6,986 nucleotides of DNA from Candidatus Iainarchaeum sp. (GTDB lineage: Archaea > Iainarchaeota > Iainarchaeia > Iainarchaeales > JAAZKV01), in the NCBI GenBank assembly GCA_028702895.1, contig JAQVNZ010000038.1, positions 1 through 6,986 of the forward strand, written 5' to 3'. How positions within the stretch are numbered: the stretch's first letter is position 1; every line of letters starts with the position of its first letter. The notes under the pieces were generated by a model, which was not told where the DNA came from, made no database searches, and saw nothing but the letters and a program-made list of their open reading frames with translations. Position numbers and translations under genes: made by a program. Below are positions 1-5,668 of this stretch, in pieces.

Positions 1-3000
1 CACTAACTTGATAAGTAGGATATCCATTTGTAGAAAAACTAGTGTTTGCAGATGATTGGTAAATATTTGCATAATCCACATTTCCAATAAATCCACCTAA
101 TGTACTCCATACTGCATATAATGTACCACTAGTATGAGTATTCGAAATATTACTATATCTAACTGCATAAGCTAATCCCCCAAGTCCAGAGTATCCTTTA
201 ATATAAAGATTAACAATATTTAAATCAGAAATATTGTTCCTTTGAGTATCTCCATAAATATATCCAAATAATCCAAGAGAAGATTCCCCGGGTAAATCTA
301 GGTATAAGTTAGAAATTTTATGATTATTACCATTAAAATCAGCTGACAAAAGAGGAATGTACAATCCCCTATAATCATTTAGATTTAGATCGGCATTTAA
401 TTTAAACATTAAATTAGAATCAGCACTAAATCCCAATAAGTCCTTAAAGTCACTTACATCATTAATCAAATAATAGTTTCCATCACTTGTAAAATAATTT
501 GCAACATTTAATTCAGTATCCGCATTCCAATCAATAAACATATCATTATACAATGCTCCCGGACCAACTCGGTGAGTACTATTAAGCAAGGTAGTATCTA
601 AATTAAAAAATACATTTGTGTGTGAAAGATTATGATATCCTCCTCCAACTACCCCTCCAACATATAATGTACCCATAACATTATTGTCATACGCAGAAAT
701 GTTAGTTAGTGAACCTGCACTAACATTCCCTGCTAAAGCTCCGACATAGTTTTTACCTTTAATATTTGAATCAGTTATATCCAAATCAAAAAGGCTAGCA
801 TTTTGTACATATCCAAATAATCCAACAAAGTCTGTAGAAGTTCTGTTAATGAATATGTTACTTATACTATGGTCTCCCCCGTCAAAAGATCCCGTGAATT
901 TACTTGCAGAAGTACCTATTGGATTCCATCCTGCATTAGAATTAGCAGTTGATGCAGCATAAGTTGAATAATTTGTATCAGCACTTGATAGATCTGTTAG
1001 TAATTTGAAACTACTAGTCAATCTATTTCTTACGTTGTTTAATTGTTTCCAACTACAAATTAAATATGGATTGTCAATAGATCCATCTCCACCAGTATAT
1101 AGTCCCCCTTCATCTTCGCGACAAGGGTAACATCTACCCTGGTCTAAAACTTCATCATCAGCACATTGAGAAACAATAGTAAAATTTAAATCATTACTTG
1201 TGTTTTGGTCGCCATTAGCTGATGTACAGGATATGTTCCAATTATAATCTCCAATATCATTTATTTCAGCGGTTATATAATTCTTCGAGTTATTATCTAT
1301 TGATGTATTTGTAGTAATTAATTCATCATCAATATTTAAACTACAACTTGTTGGGGTATAAGTAAACAAGGGTATATATTCAAAGCTTATTTCAGTAGGT
1401 ATATAATTATAATTATTTGGACTTGACAAAGAAATTGAAGGGTTTATAAAATACACATTAAATGTTTTATCCGCGTTAGTTGATTTATTTCCATTTGAAT
1501 CAGTACATACAACATTCCAAACAAATTCTCTTTCTTCAGCTGGTTTTGATGGATAACTAAAATTATAAGTAAATGAATTTTGACCTGAATTAATACTATT
1601 GTCTGTTTCAATTAAATAATCATCAACATATAAACTACAACTAGTTATTGGGAAAAATTTGCTTGAAGCTGAATAAATAAAAGTTATTGTTTGAGCTGGT
1701 AAATAATTAGTTGTATCTGGTGATGTTAATGATACAACCGGTAAATTTAATCCCTCCCAAAGTAATACTGGGTAATTAGTACCATCGCTTAACCATGATA
1801 ATTCCCAATCTCCCGTTACAAAAGGTTCATTAAAAAAATCATAATAATGTAAAACACTATTTGTCGAATTGCAACCAGTACTTCCTCCATAATAACAACT
1901 ACTTTGTGAACTTGCTGTTTTGTCCCACCACGAGTTAGTAATTGTTCCGCCTGTTTTTTCTCCAACTAATCCTCCAGGATATTGTCCACCATCAACTGAA
2001 CCAGTGTTAAAAGAATTATTTATTGTTCCTGATGATAAATTTCCAACTAATCCTCCACCAGCACCATAAAATTCACCATCCACAGAACAATTTGAATTAG
2101 AACCACAACTAGTTTGATCTAACTCTTCACATGGTGAATAACAATATTCATATTGTTCATACCAACTACAAGTTGAATTATTTTGGCAACTTTCTGAATC
2201 ACCATAATAATAACAATCCCAACTCATAGGCATACACCCCCAAAAATAACTATATCCTCCAATAATTGTTCCTTTATTATATACATTTTCTAAATTAACA
2301 TTACCAGAATTTTTTCCTAAAATTCCACCCGCATAATATCCACCATTATAATAATCAGATGTTACTGTTCCAGTATTGTAAGAATCACTAATAGAACCAC
2401 TAAATAATCCAGCAATTCCTCCACAACCATATGAACTATCTCCCCAATAACCGTTTGTTATGGTTCCTGAATTTTTTACTTTATTTAATGTTCCTATTCC
2501 TGATCCAACAATTCCTCCAGAATTATTGGCTCCATCTACTGCGCCTTGATTGTATGAATTTTCTATGCTACTATTACTTCCTAAATATCCAACTAAACCG
2601 CCTGCATCCATATAATCACTTATAATGTTTGCATTTGTTGTGTTGTATGAGTCGCTTATATAAACTTGGGAATTAGCATAACCTATAAGTCCGCCAACAT
2701 ATTCATAACTAGTTAAACTTGCAGTATTGTATGAATTGTAAATTGTTGTATTGTTAGCATACCCTGCAATTCCCCCTGAATTTATTGGTGTACTAATAGT
2801 GCCTGAATTATGTGAATTATTAACTGATCCGCCAACAAGGTATCCTATAAGTCCTCCTGCATTAGCAAAATTACTCGTAATAGTTCCGCTAAAAGAAGCA
2901 TTACTAATTTCACTATTATTAGAATATCCTATTAAACTTCCGCAATTTTGTGAACCATCATTTTTTCCTTCAAAATATCCACTAAGTAATGAAACATTTG

Positions 3001-3889
3001 AAATAGTTGCTCCTTCTGCGAATCCAAATAAACCAAGATTTTCGCGTTCGGAATTATCAACATAAAGATTGCTTATAGAATTATTTGCTCCATTAAATGT
3101 ACCTGTGAATGGATTTTCACTATTTCCAATTGGAAGCCAACCAACCCCATTATTAGCACTTGAAAAAGCAAAATCATTATAATTAATGTCACTATTTGAT
3201 AAATTAGAAGTTAATAAAAAATTACTATTTAATCTGTATCTAATATTATTTAGTTGTTCCCAACTACAAATTAGATATGGGTCAGCTTCCAAACCACTTC
3301 CATATGCAAACATTCCTTCAACTGAATTCTCACAAGGGATACACTGATTACCTAATTTATATTCACCATCTGGACAATCAGATTTTGCAATATCTTCTAA
3401 ATCAACAGTGTAAGATTCACAAGGTATTCTTAATCCTTCAAACACTTGAGTTTTAGTTAAACCATGCGAAGTCTCATAATTAATTGTAATTTTATTATGA
3501 ATTAATACTCCATTAACACACCTATCAGGTCTTTTTAAATTTGGAATATCTACTAAAAATAATTTATTATCCCCTAAAACTAATTTATTATCTCCCACAT
3601 ATTCTTCAAAAACATCACCAAAACTAATCTTTGTAATAGTAATATTGTTTGGCAAATTTGATTTTAGATTAACAGCATACGTGCCCGTCGGATTTAGTAA
3701 AACATCTGTAATCGCAATGTCTTTAGTTAATAAAGCAATATCTTGATTTGAACCAATAATAGAATCAGTATTATCAAAAAACCCAGTAAAAATAGTCGCG
3801 ACAGACAAACCAATAACAACAACTATTCCTATTATCATCAAGTATTCTATTGTTCCTTGACCTGAAAAATTATTTTTTTTTATTGACAA
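1..3889 (-). CDS. Giant GLUG-repeat surface protein with class III signal peptide (C-terminus outside window)
   Basis: An unbroken frame of 1296 codons leaves the window without a stop. The start is TTG at 3889, five bases after GGTG of an AAGGTG ribosome site. Residues 1-38 form a class III signal peptide: KK at 4-5, G10|Q11 cleavage site, E15 at +5 of the mature chain, then a hydrophobic helix. Residues about 40-165 look like a beta-rich domain. C172, C183, C186 and C208 open a header leading to GLUG motifs (GLFG 286, then GG(L/I)xG near 317, 345, 372, 399, 430, 458, 490, 521, 611, 639). Two Ig-like domains follow (about 717-812 and 816-905), then a second header (909-1023), GLUG motifs (1050, 1078) and a third header (about 1135-1210). 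N-x-S/T sequons are frequent. GLUG arrays are known in secreted proteins and probably fold as beta-helices. I infer a membrane- or filament-anchored extracellular adhesin; the ligand is unknown. The family call is secure, the role is not. Confidence 0.9.
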   Translation of the reverse strand, partial: MSIKKNNFSGQGTIEYLMIIGIVVVIGLSVATIFTGFFDNTDSIIGSNQDIALLTKDIAITDVLLNPTGTYAVNLKSNLPNNITITKISFGDVFEEYVGDNKLVLGDNKLFLVDIPNLKRPDRCVNGVLIHNKITINYETSHGLTKTQVFEGLRIPCESYTVDLEDIAKSDCPDGEYKLGNQCIPCENSVEGMFAYGSGLEADPYLICSWEQLNNIRYRLNSNFLLTSNLSNSDINYNDFAFSSANNGVGWLPIGNSENPFTGTFNGANNSISNLYVDNSERENLGLFGFAEGATISNVSLLSGYFEGKNDGSQNCGSLIGYSNNSEISNASFSGTITSNFANAGGLIGYLVGGSVNNSHNSGTISTPINSGGIAGYANNTTIYNSYNTASLTSYEYVGGLIGYANSQVYISDSYNTTNANIISDYMDAGGLVGYLGSNSSIENSYNQGAVDGANNSGGIVGSGIGTLNKVKNSGTITNGYWGDSSYGCGGIAGLFSGSISDSYNTGTVTSDYYNGGYYAGGILGKNSGNVNLENVYNKGTIIGGYSYFWGCMPMSWDCYYYGDSESCQNNSTCSWYEQYEYCYSPCEELDQTSCGSNSNCSVDGEFYGAGGGLVGNLSSGTINNSFNTGSVDGGQYPGGLVGEKTGGTITNSWWDKTASSQSSCYYGGSTGCNSTNSVLHYYDFFNEPFVTGDWELSWLSDGTNYPVLLWEGLNLPVVSLTSPDTTNYLPAQTITFIYSASSKFFPITSCSLYVDDYLIETDNSINSGQNSFTYNFSYPSKPAEEREFVWNVVCTDSNGNKSTNADKTFNVYFINPSISLSSPNNYNYIPTEISFEYIPLFTYTPTSCSLNIDDELITTNTSIDNNSKNYITAEINDIGDYNWNISCTSANGDQNTSNDLNFTIVSQCADDEVLDQGRCYPCREDEGGLYTGGDGSIDNPYLICSWKQLNNVRNRLTSSFKLLTDLSSADTNYSTYAASTANSNAGWNPIGTSASKFTGSFDGGDHSISNIFINRTSTDFVGLFGYVQNASLFDLDITDSNIKGKNYVGALAGNVSAGSLTNISAYDNNVMGTLYVGGVVGGGYHNLSHTNVFFNLDTTLLNSTHRVGPGALYNDMFIDWNADTELNVANYFTSDGNYYLINDVSDFKDLLGFSADSNLMFKLNADLNLNDYRGLYIPLLSADFNGNNHKISNLYLDLPGESSLGLFGYIYGDTQRNNISDLNIVNLYIKGYSGLGGLAYAVRYSNISNTHTSGTLYAVWSTLGGFIGNVDYANIYQSSANTSFSTNGYPTYQVS
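809..1165 (-). repeat. Internal duplication, copy B (four-cysteine GLUG header, residues 909-1027)
   Basis: This is the second copy of the header module, offset from copy A by exactly 737 codons (2211 bases). Its cysteines are C909, C920, C923 and C945. DNA similarity persists locally: a 31-base stretch at 1040-1070 differs at only 4 positions from 3251-3281, including an identical 14-base core. Overall the copies have diverged to about 45% protein identity, so the duplication is old rather than recent. It introduces a second, shorter set of GLUG motifs. Confidence 0.88.
1175..1741 (-). other. Two tandem Ig-like domains (residues about 717-905)
   Basis: Two consecutive segments share the order (V/I)SL-(T/S)SP ... 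TSCSL-x-(V/I)DD-x-LI ... WN-(V/I)-x-C-T-(D/S)-x-NG ... F-(N/T). Each carries one cysteine pair, C751/C795 and C849/C888, placed as in the B and F strands of an Ig-like sandwich, with W two to four residues before the second cysteine. They sit between the two GLUG blocks and probably act as stalk or spacer domains. The fold is inferred from pattern, not from a profile search. Confidence 0.7.
1915..3034 (-). repeat. GLUG repeat array (about 11 motifs, residues 286-658)
   Basis: Motifs of the form GG(L/I)(V/I/A)GY, followed 8-15 residues later by I-x-NS-(Y/F)-N-x-G-x-(I/V), recur about every 27-32 residues through most of the array. In the plus strand this shows as repeated tcc/acc/gcc triplets near 1970, 2051, 2324, 2417, 2513, 2597, 2690, 2771, 2852 and 2939. 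The array ends with the NSWWDK segment and a W-x-L-x-x-G-x-N-YP-x-L segment (about residues 690-712), which commonly terminate GLUG arrays. The interval between the motifs at 521 and 611 is enlarged by the cysteine-rich insert. Confidence 0.85.
2087..2236 (-). other. Cysteine-rich insert in the GLUG array (residues 552-601)
   Basis: Eight cysteines (552, 559, 568, 574, 583, 587, 595, 601) lie in 50 residues rich in Y, W, S and N, interrupting the GLUG periodicity. The pattern with C-x5-C-S-W resembles short cysteine-rich segments I recall from DPANN surface proteins. The even number suggests four disulfides on the cell exterior; metal binding is the alternative. Neither can be settled from sequence. 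Confidence 0.7.
3020..3376 (-). repeat. Internal duplication, copy A (four-cysteine GLUG header, residues 172-290)
   Basis: These 119 codons align without a gap to the 119 codons at 809-1165. By hand count about 54 residues are identical. Shared landmarks are C-x10-C-P-C, then PYLICSW, QLNN, W-x-PIG, FTG-x-F-x-G, SISN and GLFG. The spacing C172-C183-C186-C208 is exactly reproduced in copy B. The module appears to be the N-terminal cap that starts a GLUG beta-helix. Confidence 0.88.
3776..3889 (-). other. Class III (archaellin/pilin-type) signal peptide, residues 1-38
   Basis: The mature N-terminus reads Q11-G-T-I-E15-Y-L followed by about 20 uninterrupted hydrophobic residues rich in I, V and G. 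A glycine precedes the glutamine and a glutamate sits at mature position +5, as in archaeal class III signal peptides (DUF361-type), which are cut by an EppA- or FlaK-like prepilin peptidase. After cleavage the hydrophobic helix stays on the chain and normally packs into a filament core, so a protein this large would be displayed from a pilus-like structure or remain in the membrane. The signal motif is seen directly; processing and filament assembly are inferred. Confidence 0.85.
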
Positions 3890-3894
3890 ATATA

Positions 3895-3900
3895 CACCTT
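3895..3900 (-). promoter_or_regulatory. Ribosome binding site AAGGTG deciding the TTG start of the giant gene
   Basis: AAGGTG matches the complement of the archaeal 16S rRNA 3' end (GGAGGTGAT-type) and lies five bases before TTG at 3889. The only nearby ATG in frame (residue 18) would fall inside the signal helix and remove the peptidase site, so TTG is preferred. Confidence 0.75.
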
Positions 3901-3928
3901 AATATTAATAAATAATTATAACGTTTAT

Positions 3929-3936
3929 AATATAAA
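3929..3936 (-). promoter_or_regulatory. Putative TATA box of the giant surface-protein gene
   Basis: TTTATATT on the minus strand lies about 43 bases upstream of the TTG start. Transcription about 26 bases downstream would give a leader of roughly 17 bases, just long enough to hold the AAGGTG site. The surroundings are so AT-rich that other boxes are possible. Confidence 0.5.
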
Positions 3937-4082
3937 AAGATTACTATACTCTAATCAAATTTGTTAAACTTTAAATTTAAAATTAATAACATTAGATAAC
4001 TACAAAAAAAATAAATTTAATTTTTTTAAATAAAATAAATTTTAATTAATTTAAAATCAATTTATACATAACACTGATTAAA

Positions 4083-4090
4083 TTTATATA
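4083..4090 (+). promoter_or_regulatory. TATA box for leaderless tspO transcript
   Basis: TTTATATA is a consensus archaeal box A. Its centre is 25-26 bases before the GTG at 4112, so transcription is expected to begin at or next to the start codon. No Shine-Dalgarno sequence is present, consistent with a leaderless mRNA and with the chosen GTG start. Confidence 0.7.
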
Positions 4091-4111
4091 TCCCAAATAT
4101 ATTATTTTATT

Positions 4112-4594
4112 GTGGATAAAACCAAATTTCTAAAACTCGCAATTATTATAACCATTTGTGAAATAATTGGAGCAATAGGATCAATTTTTACTATACCTAA
4201 TATTCCTGCATGGTATAATGGGTTAGTTAAACCTTTTTTTAATCCGCCAAATTTTTTGTTTGCACCAGTTTGGACTATACTATTTTTAATGCTAGGAATA
4301 GCAATATTTATAGTTTTAGAAAATAAGGATAAAAAATTAATAGCACAACGAAAAATTGCAAAAATATTATTTGCTATTCAATATGCGTTTAATGTTTTAT
4401 GGTCTTACCTATTTTTTGGTTTAAGAAATCCTTTACTAGGTTTTATTGGAATAGTAATTCTTTGGGCGACAATAATTGCAACAATATTCTATTTTTATAA
4501 AGTTGATAAAAGAGCAGCATATCTTTTAATACCATATATTTTGTGGGTTAGTTTTGCTATGATACTAAATTTTTTTGTAATGATATTAAATTAG
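4112..4594 (+). CDS. tspO: TspO/MBR family membrane protein (translocator protein homologue)
   Basis: 160 residues, the usual length for TspO, with five predicted membrane helices (about 8-27, 48-70, 81-102, 107-129, 134-158). Family signatures are all present: W34-Y35 and K40-P41 with PP at 45-46 before the PVWT segment (52-55), Q90/N94/W97-S98 in helix 3, and A136...P141-Y142...W145...F148-A149...L152-N153 in helix 5. TspO proteins bind porphyrins, and in eukaryotes also cholesterol; they are linked to tetrapyrrole handling and oxidative stress, but their biochemical role remains debated. The GTG start is supported by the TATA box about 26 bases upstream. The gene is a single unit, convergent with the acetyltransferase gene 20 bases away. 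The family call is confident; the function in this organism is unknown. Confidence 0.92.
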   Translation: MDKTKFLKLAIIITICEIIGAIGSIFTIPNIPAWYNGLVKPFFNPPNFLFAPVWTILFLMLGIAIFIVLENKDKKLIAQRKIAKILFAIQYAFNVLWSYLFFGLRNPLLGFIGIVILWATIIATIFYFYKVDKRAAYLLIPYILWVSFAMILNFFVMILN

Positions 4595-4596
4595 AA

Positions 4597-4613
4597 TAAT
4601 AAATTAATTATTA
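4597..4613. terminator. Weak AT-only inverted repeat between convergent genes
   Basis: TAATAA and TTATTA flank a five-base spacer in the 20-base gap between the tspO and acetyltransferase stop codons. It could help end both transcripts, but a six-pair A/T stem is expected often by chance in DNA of this composition, and archaeal termination depends mainly on U-tracts. Confidence 0.25.
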
Positions 4614-4614
4614 C

Positions 4615-5205
4615 TCAAATTTTAAAAGATTTACCCCAATCTTCTTTTAACAAACTATACGTGTTACCATCATGTAGTTTACCAGTTGCTTTTGAACGCA
4701 TTGCTTGTTTTTGAACACACTCAAAAACAAAACCATTTTTTTGTATTACTTTATTAGAACCAATATTCTCTACAACAGCTTCAATTTCAATTCTATTTAA
4801 ATTTAAATCATTAAAAGCAAATTCTATAACTCGTTTTACTGCTTTTGACATTATTCCTTTACCCCAATACTCTTCTCCAAGCCAATAACCTATCGTAGCT
4901 TTACCCATAAAATAATCTATTTTACTTAAAGAAATAATACCAATTAATTCCAGAGAATCAATTCCACTAGAATTTAATGATTTTTGAGTTATTGCTAAGT
5001 CAAAACTAGTTCTTTTTTCTAATAATTGATTATCTAATTTCATTTTAACAAATTCTTGAGCGTTTTCTAAAGTATAAGGCTGTGGGACAGTTGAAAGATA
5101 TTTGCGAACATTTAGTGGAGAAACTTTGTTAAAAATATTTATGATATCCGTTTCTTTTATATCGCGTAAAATAAGAGAATCTGATTCTAACACAATTTTA
5201 TTCAT
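4615..5205 (-). CDS. GNAT family N-acetyltransferase, RimJ/RimL type
   Basis: 196 residues, typical for the RimJ/RimL (Acetyltransf_3) branch. It opens with the LESDSLILRDIKETD segment (6-20), the usual first strand of this group. The acetyl-CoA pyrophosphate loop is the Q/R-x-x-G-x-G/A equivalent YWGKGIMS (113-120), preceded by GYWLGEEY (106-113). N147 with NKVIQKNGF (151-159) is the motif B segment, followed by a C-terminal HDGNTYSLLKEDW (178-190). Enzymes of this group move acetyl from acetyl-CoA to protein N-terminal or small-molecule amines; the substrate cannot be read from the sequence. The ATG start follows a TATA-like TTTTTAAA at about 26 bases and has no ribosome site, so it is probably leaderless. 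The gene is a single unit. Confidence 0.92.
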   Translation of the reverse strand: MNKIVLESDSLILRDIKETDIINIFNKVSPLNVRKYLSTVPQPYTLENAQEFVKMKLDNQLLEKRTSFDLAITQKSLNSSGIDSLELIGIISLSKIDYFMGKATIGYWLGEEYWGKGIMSKAVKRVIEFAFNDLNLNRIEIEAVVENIGSNKVIQKNGFVFECVQKQAMRSKATGKLHDGNTYSLLKEDWGKSFKI

Positions 5206-5227
5206 TTAAAATACAAGTATTTCTAAC

Positions 5228-5235
5228 TTTAAAAA
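5228..5235 (-). promoter_or_regulatory. Putative TATA box for the acetyltransferase gene
   Basis: TTTTTAAA on the minus strand is centred about 26 bases before the ATG at 5205, the spacing expected for a leaderless archaeal transcript. The sequence is less close to consensus than the tspO box. Confidence 0.5.
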
Positions 5236-5261
5236 CAAATCACCAAATTAAATGTAATAAA

Positions 5262-5328
5262 TTAACCACCCAAAAAATAAAACACTAATATTAGGACAAA
5301 CCTTAAATAACAAGCAACCCACCTTAAT
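5262..5328. other. Strand-asymmetric C-rich patch in intergenic region
   Basis: Within the 247-base gap between the acetyltransferase and the 65-residue gene, this stretch has short C-runs (ccaccc, acccacc) and very few G on the plus strand, so the minus strand is G/T-rich. Flanking DNA is nearly pure A/T. No hairpin, tRNA or box C/D arrangement was found. It may be a regulatory leader, a small RNA or chance. The rest of the gap is homopolymeric A/T with the two promoters. Confidence 0.3.
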
Positions 5329-5421
5329 AAAATAAAAATAAAATTTATTTAATTAAAATTTAAACCAAACTATTTTTTCAAAAAATTATTTATTTAAAAA
5401 AAATTTAAAACTCAAGCATAG

Positions 5422-5429
5422 TATTTAAA
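5422..5429 (+). promoter_or_regulatory. TATA box for the 65-residue protein gene
   Basis: TATTTAAA is centred 27 bases before the ATG at 5453 and no ribosome binding site precedes that ATG, so the transcript is probably leaderless. This spacing supports the small gene as real. Confidence 0.6.
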
Positions 5430-5452
5430 CAAGAAGCTTTGATAAAATTATT

Positions 5453-5650
5453 ATGAGCAATACTTTAAATGAACAAAAAATTTTAAGAGAAAAAAGAATT
5501 AGTTCTTTGCAAAAAGATATTATTGAAATAACAAGAATTCATGCTAAAACTAACTTACCAGAAAATCAATCAGAATTTGAAAGAAGAATTCACGAAAAAC
5601 GAGAATTAGTTAATATTTTATTAAAACAAAGTTTATCAAATCAAAAATAA
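5453..5650 (+). CDS. Hypothetical 65-residue charged helical protein
   Basis: I do not recognise this family. The protein is highly charged (rich in K, R and E), has no cysteine, no signal peptide and no membrane segment, and looks cytosolic. Residues about 5-31 and 40-60 are likely amphipathic helices separated by a short NLPENQ turn (34-39), suggesting a helical hairpin or a dimerising coiled coil. The reading frame has a well-placed TATA box 27 bases upstream, an ATG start, codon use matching neighbouring genes and a T-rich region after the stop, so it is probably expressed. It is convergent with the MscS gene, 16 bases away, and shares no operon. A protein-protein or nucleic-acid binding role would be a guess. 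Confidence 0.75.
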   Translation: MSNTLNEQKILREKRISSLQKDIIEITRIHAKTNLPENQSEFERRIHEKRELVNILLKQSLSNQK

Positions 5651-5651
5651 A

Positions 5652-5668
5652 TTTTGTTTAATAATTTT
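5652..5668 (+). terminator. T-rich terminator after the 65-residue gene
   Basis: The bases after the TAA are T-rich (ATTTTGTTTAATAATTTT), with two to three short T-runs and no hairpin. Archaeal RNA polymerase ends transcription at such U-tracts. It lies within the gap to the convergent MscS stop. Confidence 0.4.

Noticed and set aside
2431..2625. Open frame of 64 codons on the plus strand, Leu/Asn/Tyr-rich
   Set aside because: It lies wholly antisense to the giant surface-protein gene, whose frame continues unbroken through it. The low-complexity composition mirrors the GLUG repeat codons, and no family signature is present.
2751..3065. Open frame of 104 codons on the plus strand, Pro/Leu-rich
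   Set aside because: It is antisense to the GLUG array; its composition reflects reading the repeat DNA on the opposite strand, since glycine codons (GGN) become Pro-rich sequence. No recognisable domain.
1020..3376. The large DNA-level similarity as an insertion sequence or recent mobile duplication
   Set aside because: The similarity stays in frame, is confined to one coding module and has diverged to about 45% protein identity, so it is an old intragenic domain duplication without terminal inverted repeats or a transposase.
3950..4080. Poly-A/T runs and TTTAAA/AATTTAAA inverted repeats resembling an origin or attachment site
   Set aside because: DNA of almost pure A/T yields such palindromes by chance. 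There are no repeated longer units, no Orc/Cdc6-like G-containing boxes and no integrase gene nearby.
5248..5322. 24-codon hydrophobic minus-strand frame starting GTG, preceded by AA
   Set aside because: Too short to separate from chance, starts inside the AAGGTG that might otherwise count as its ribosome site, and has no well-placed TATA box I can defend. Kept only as a note to the C-rich patch.
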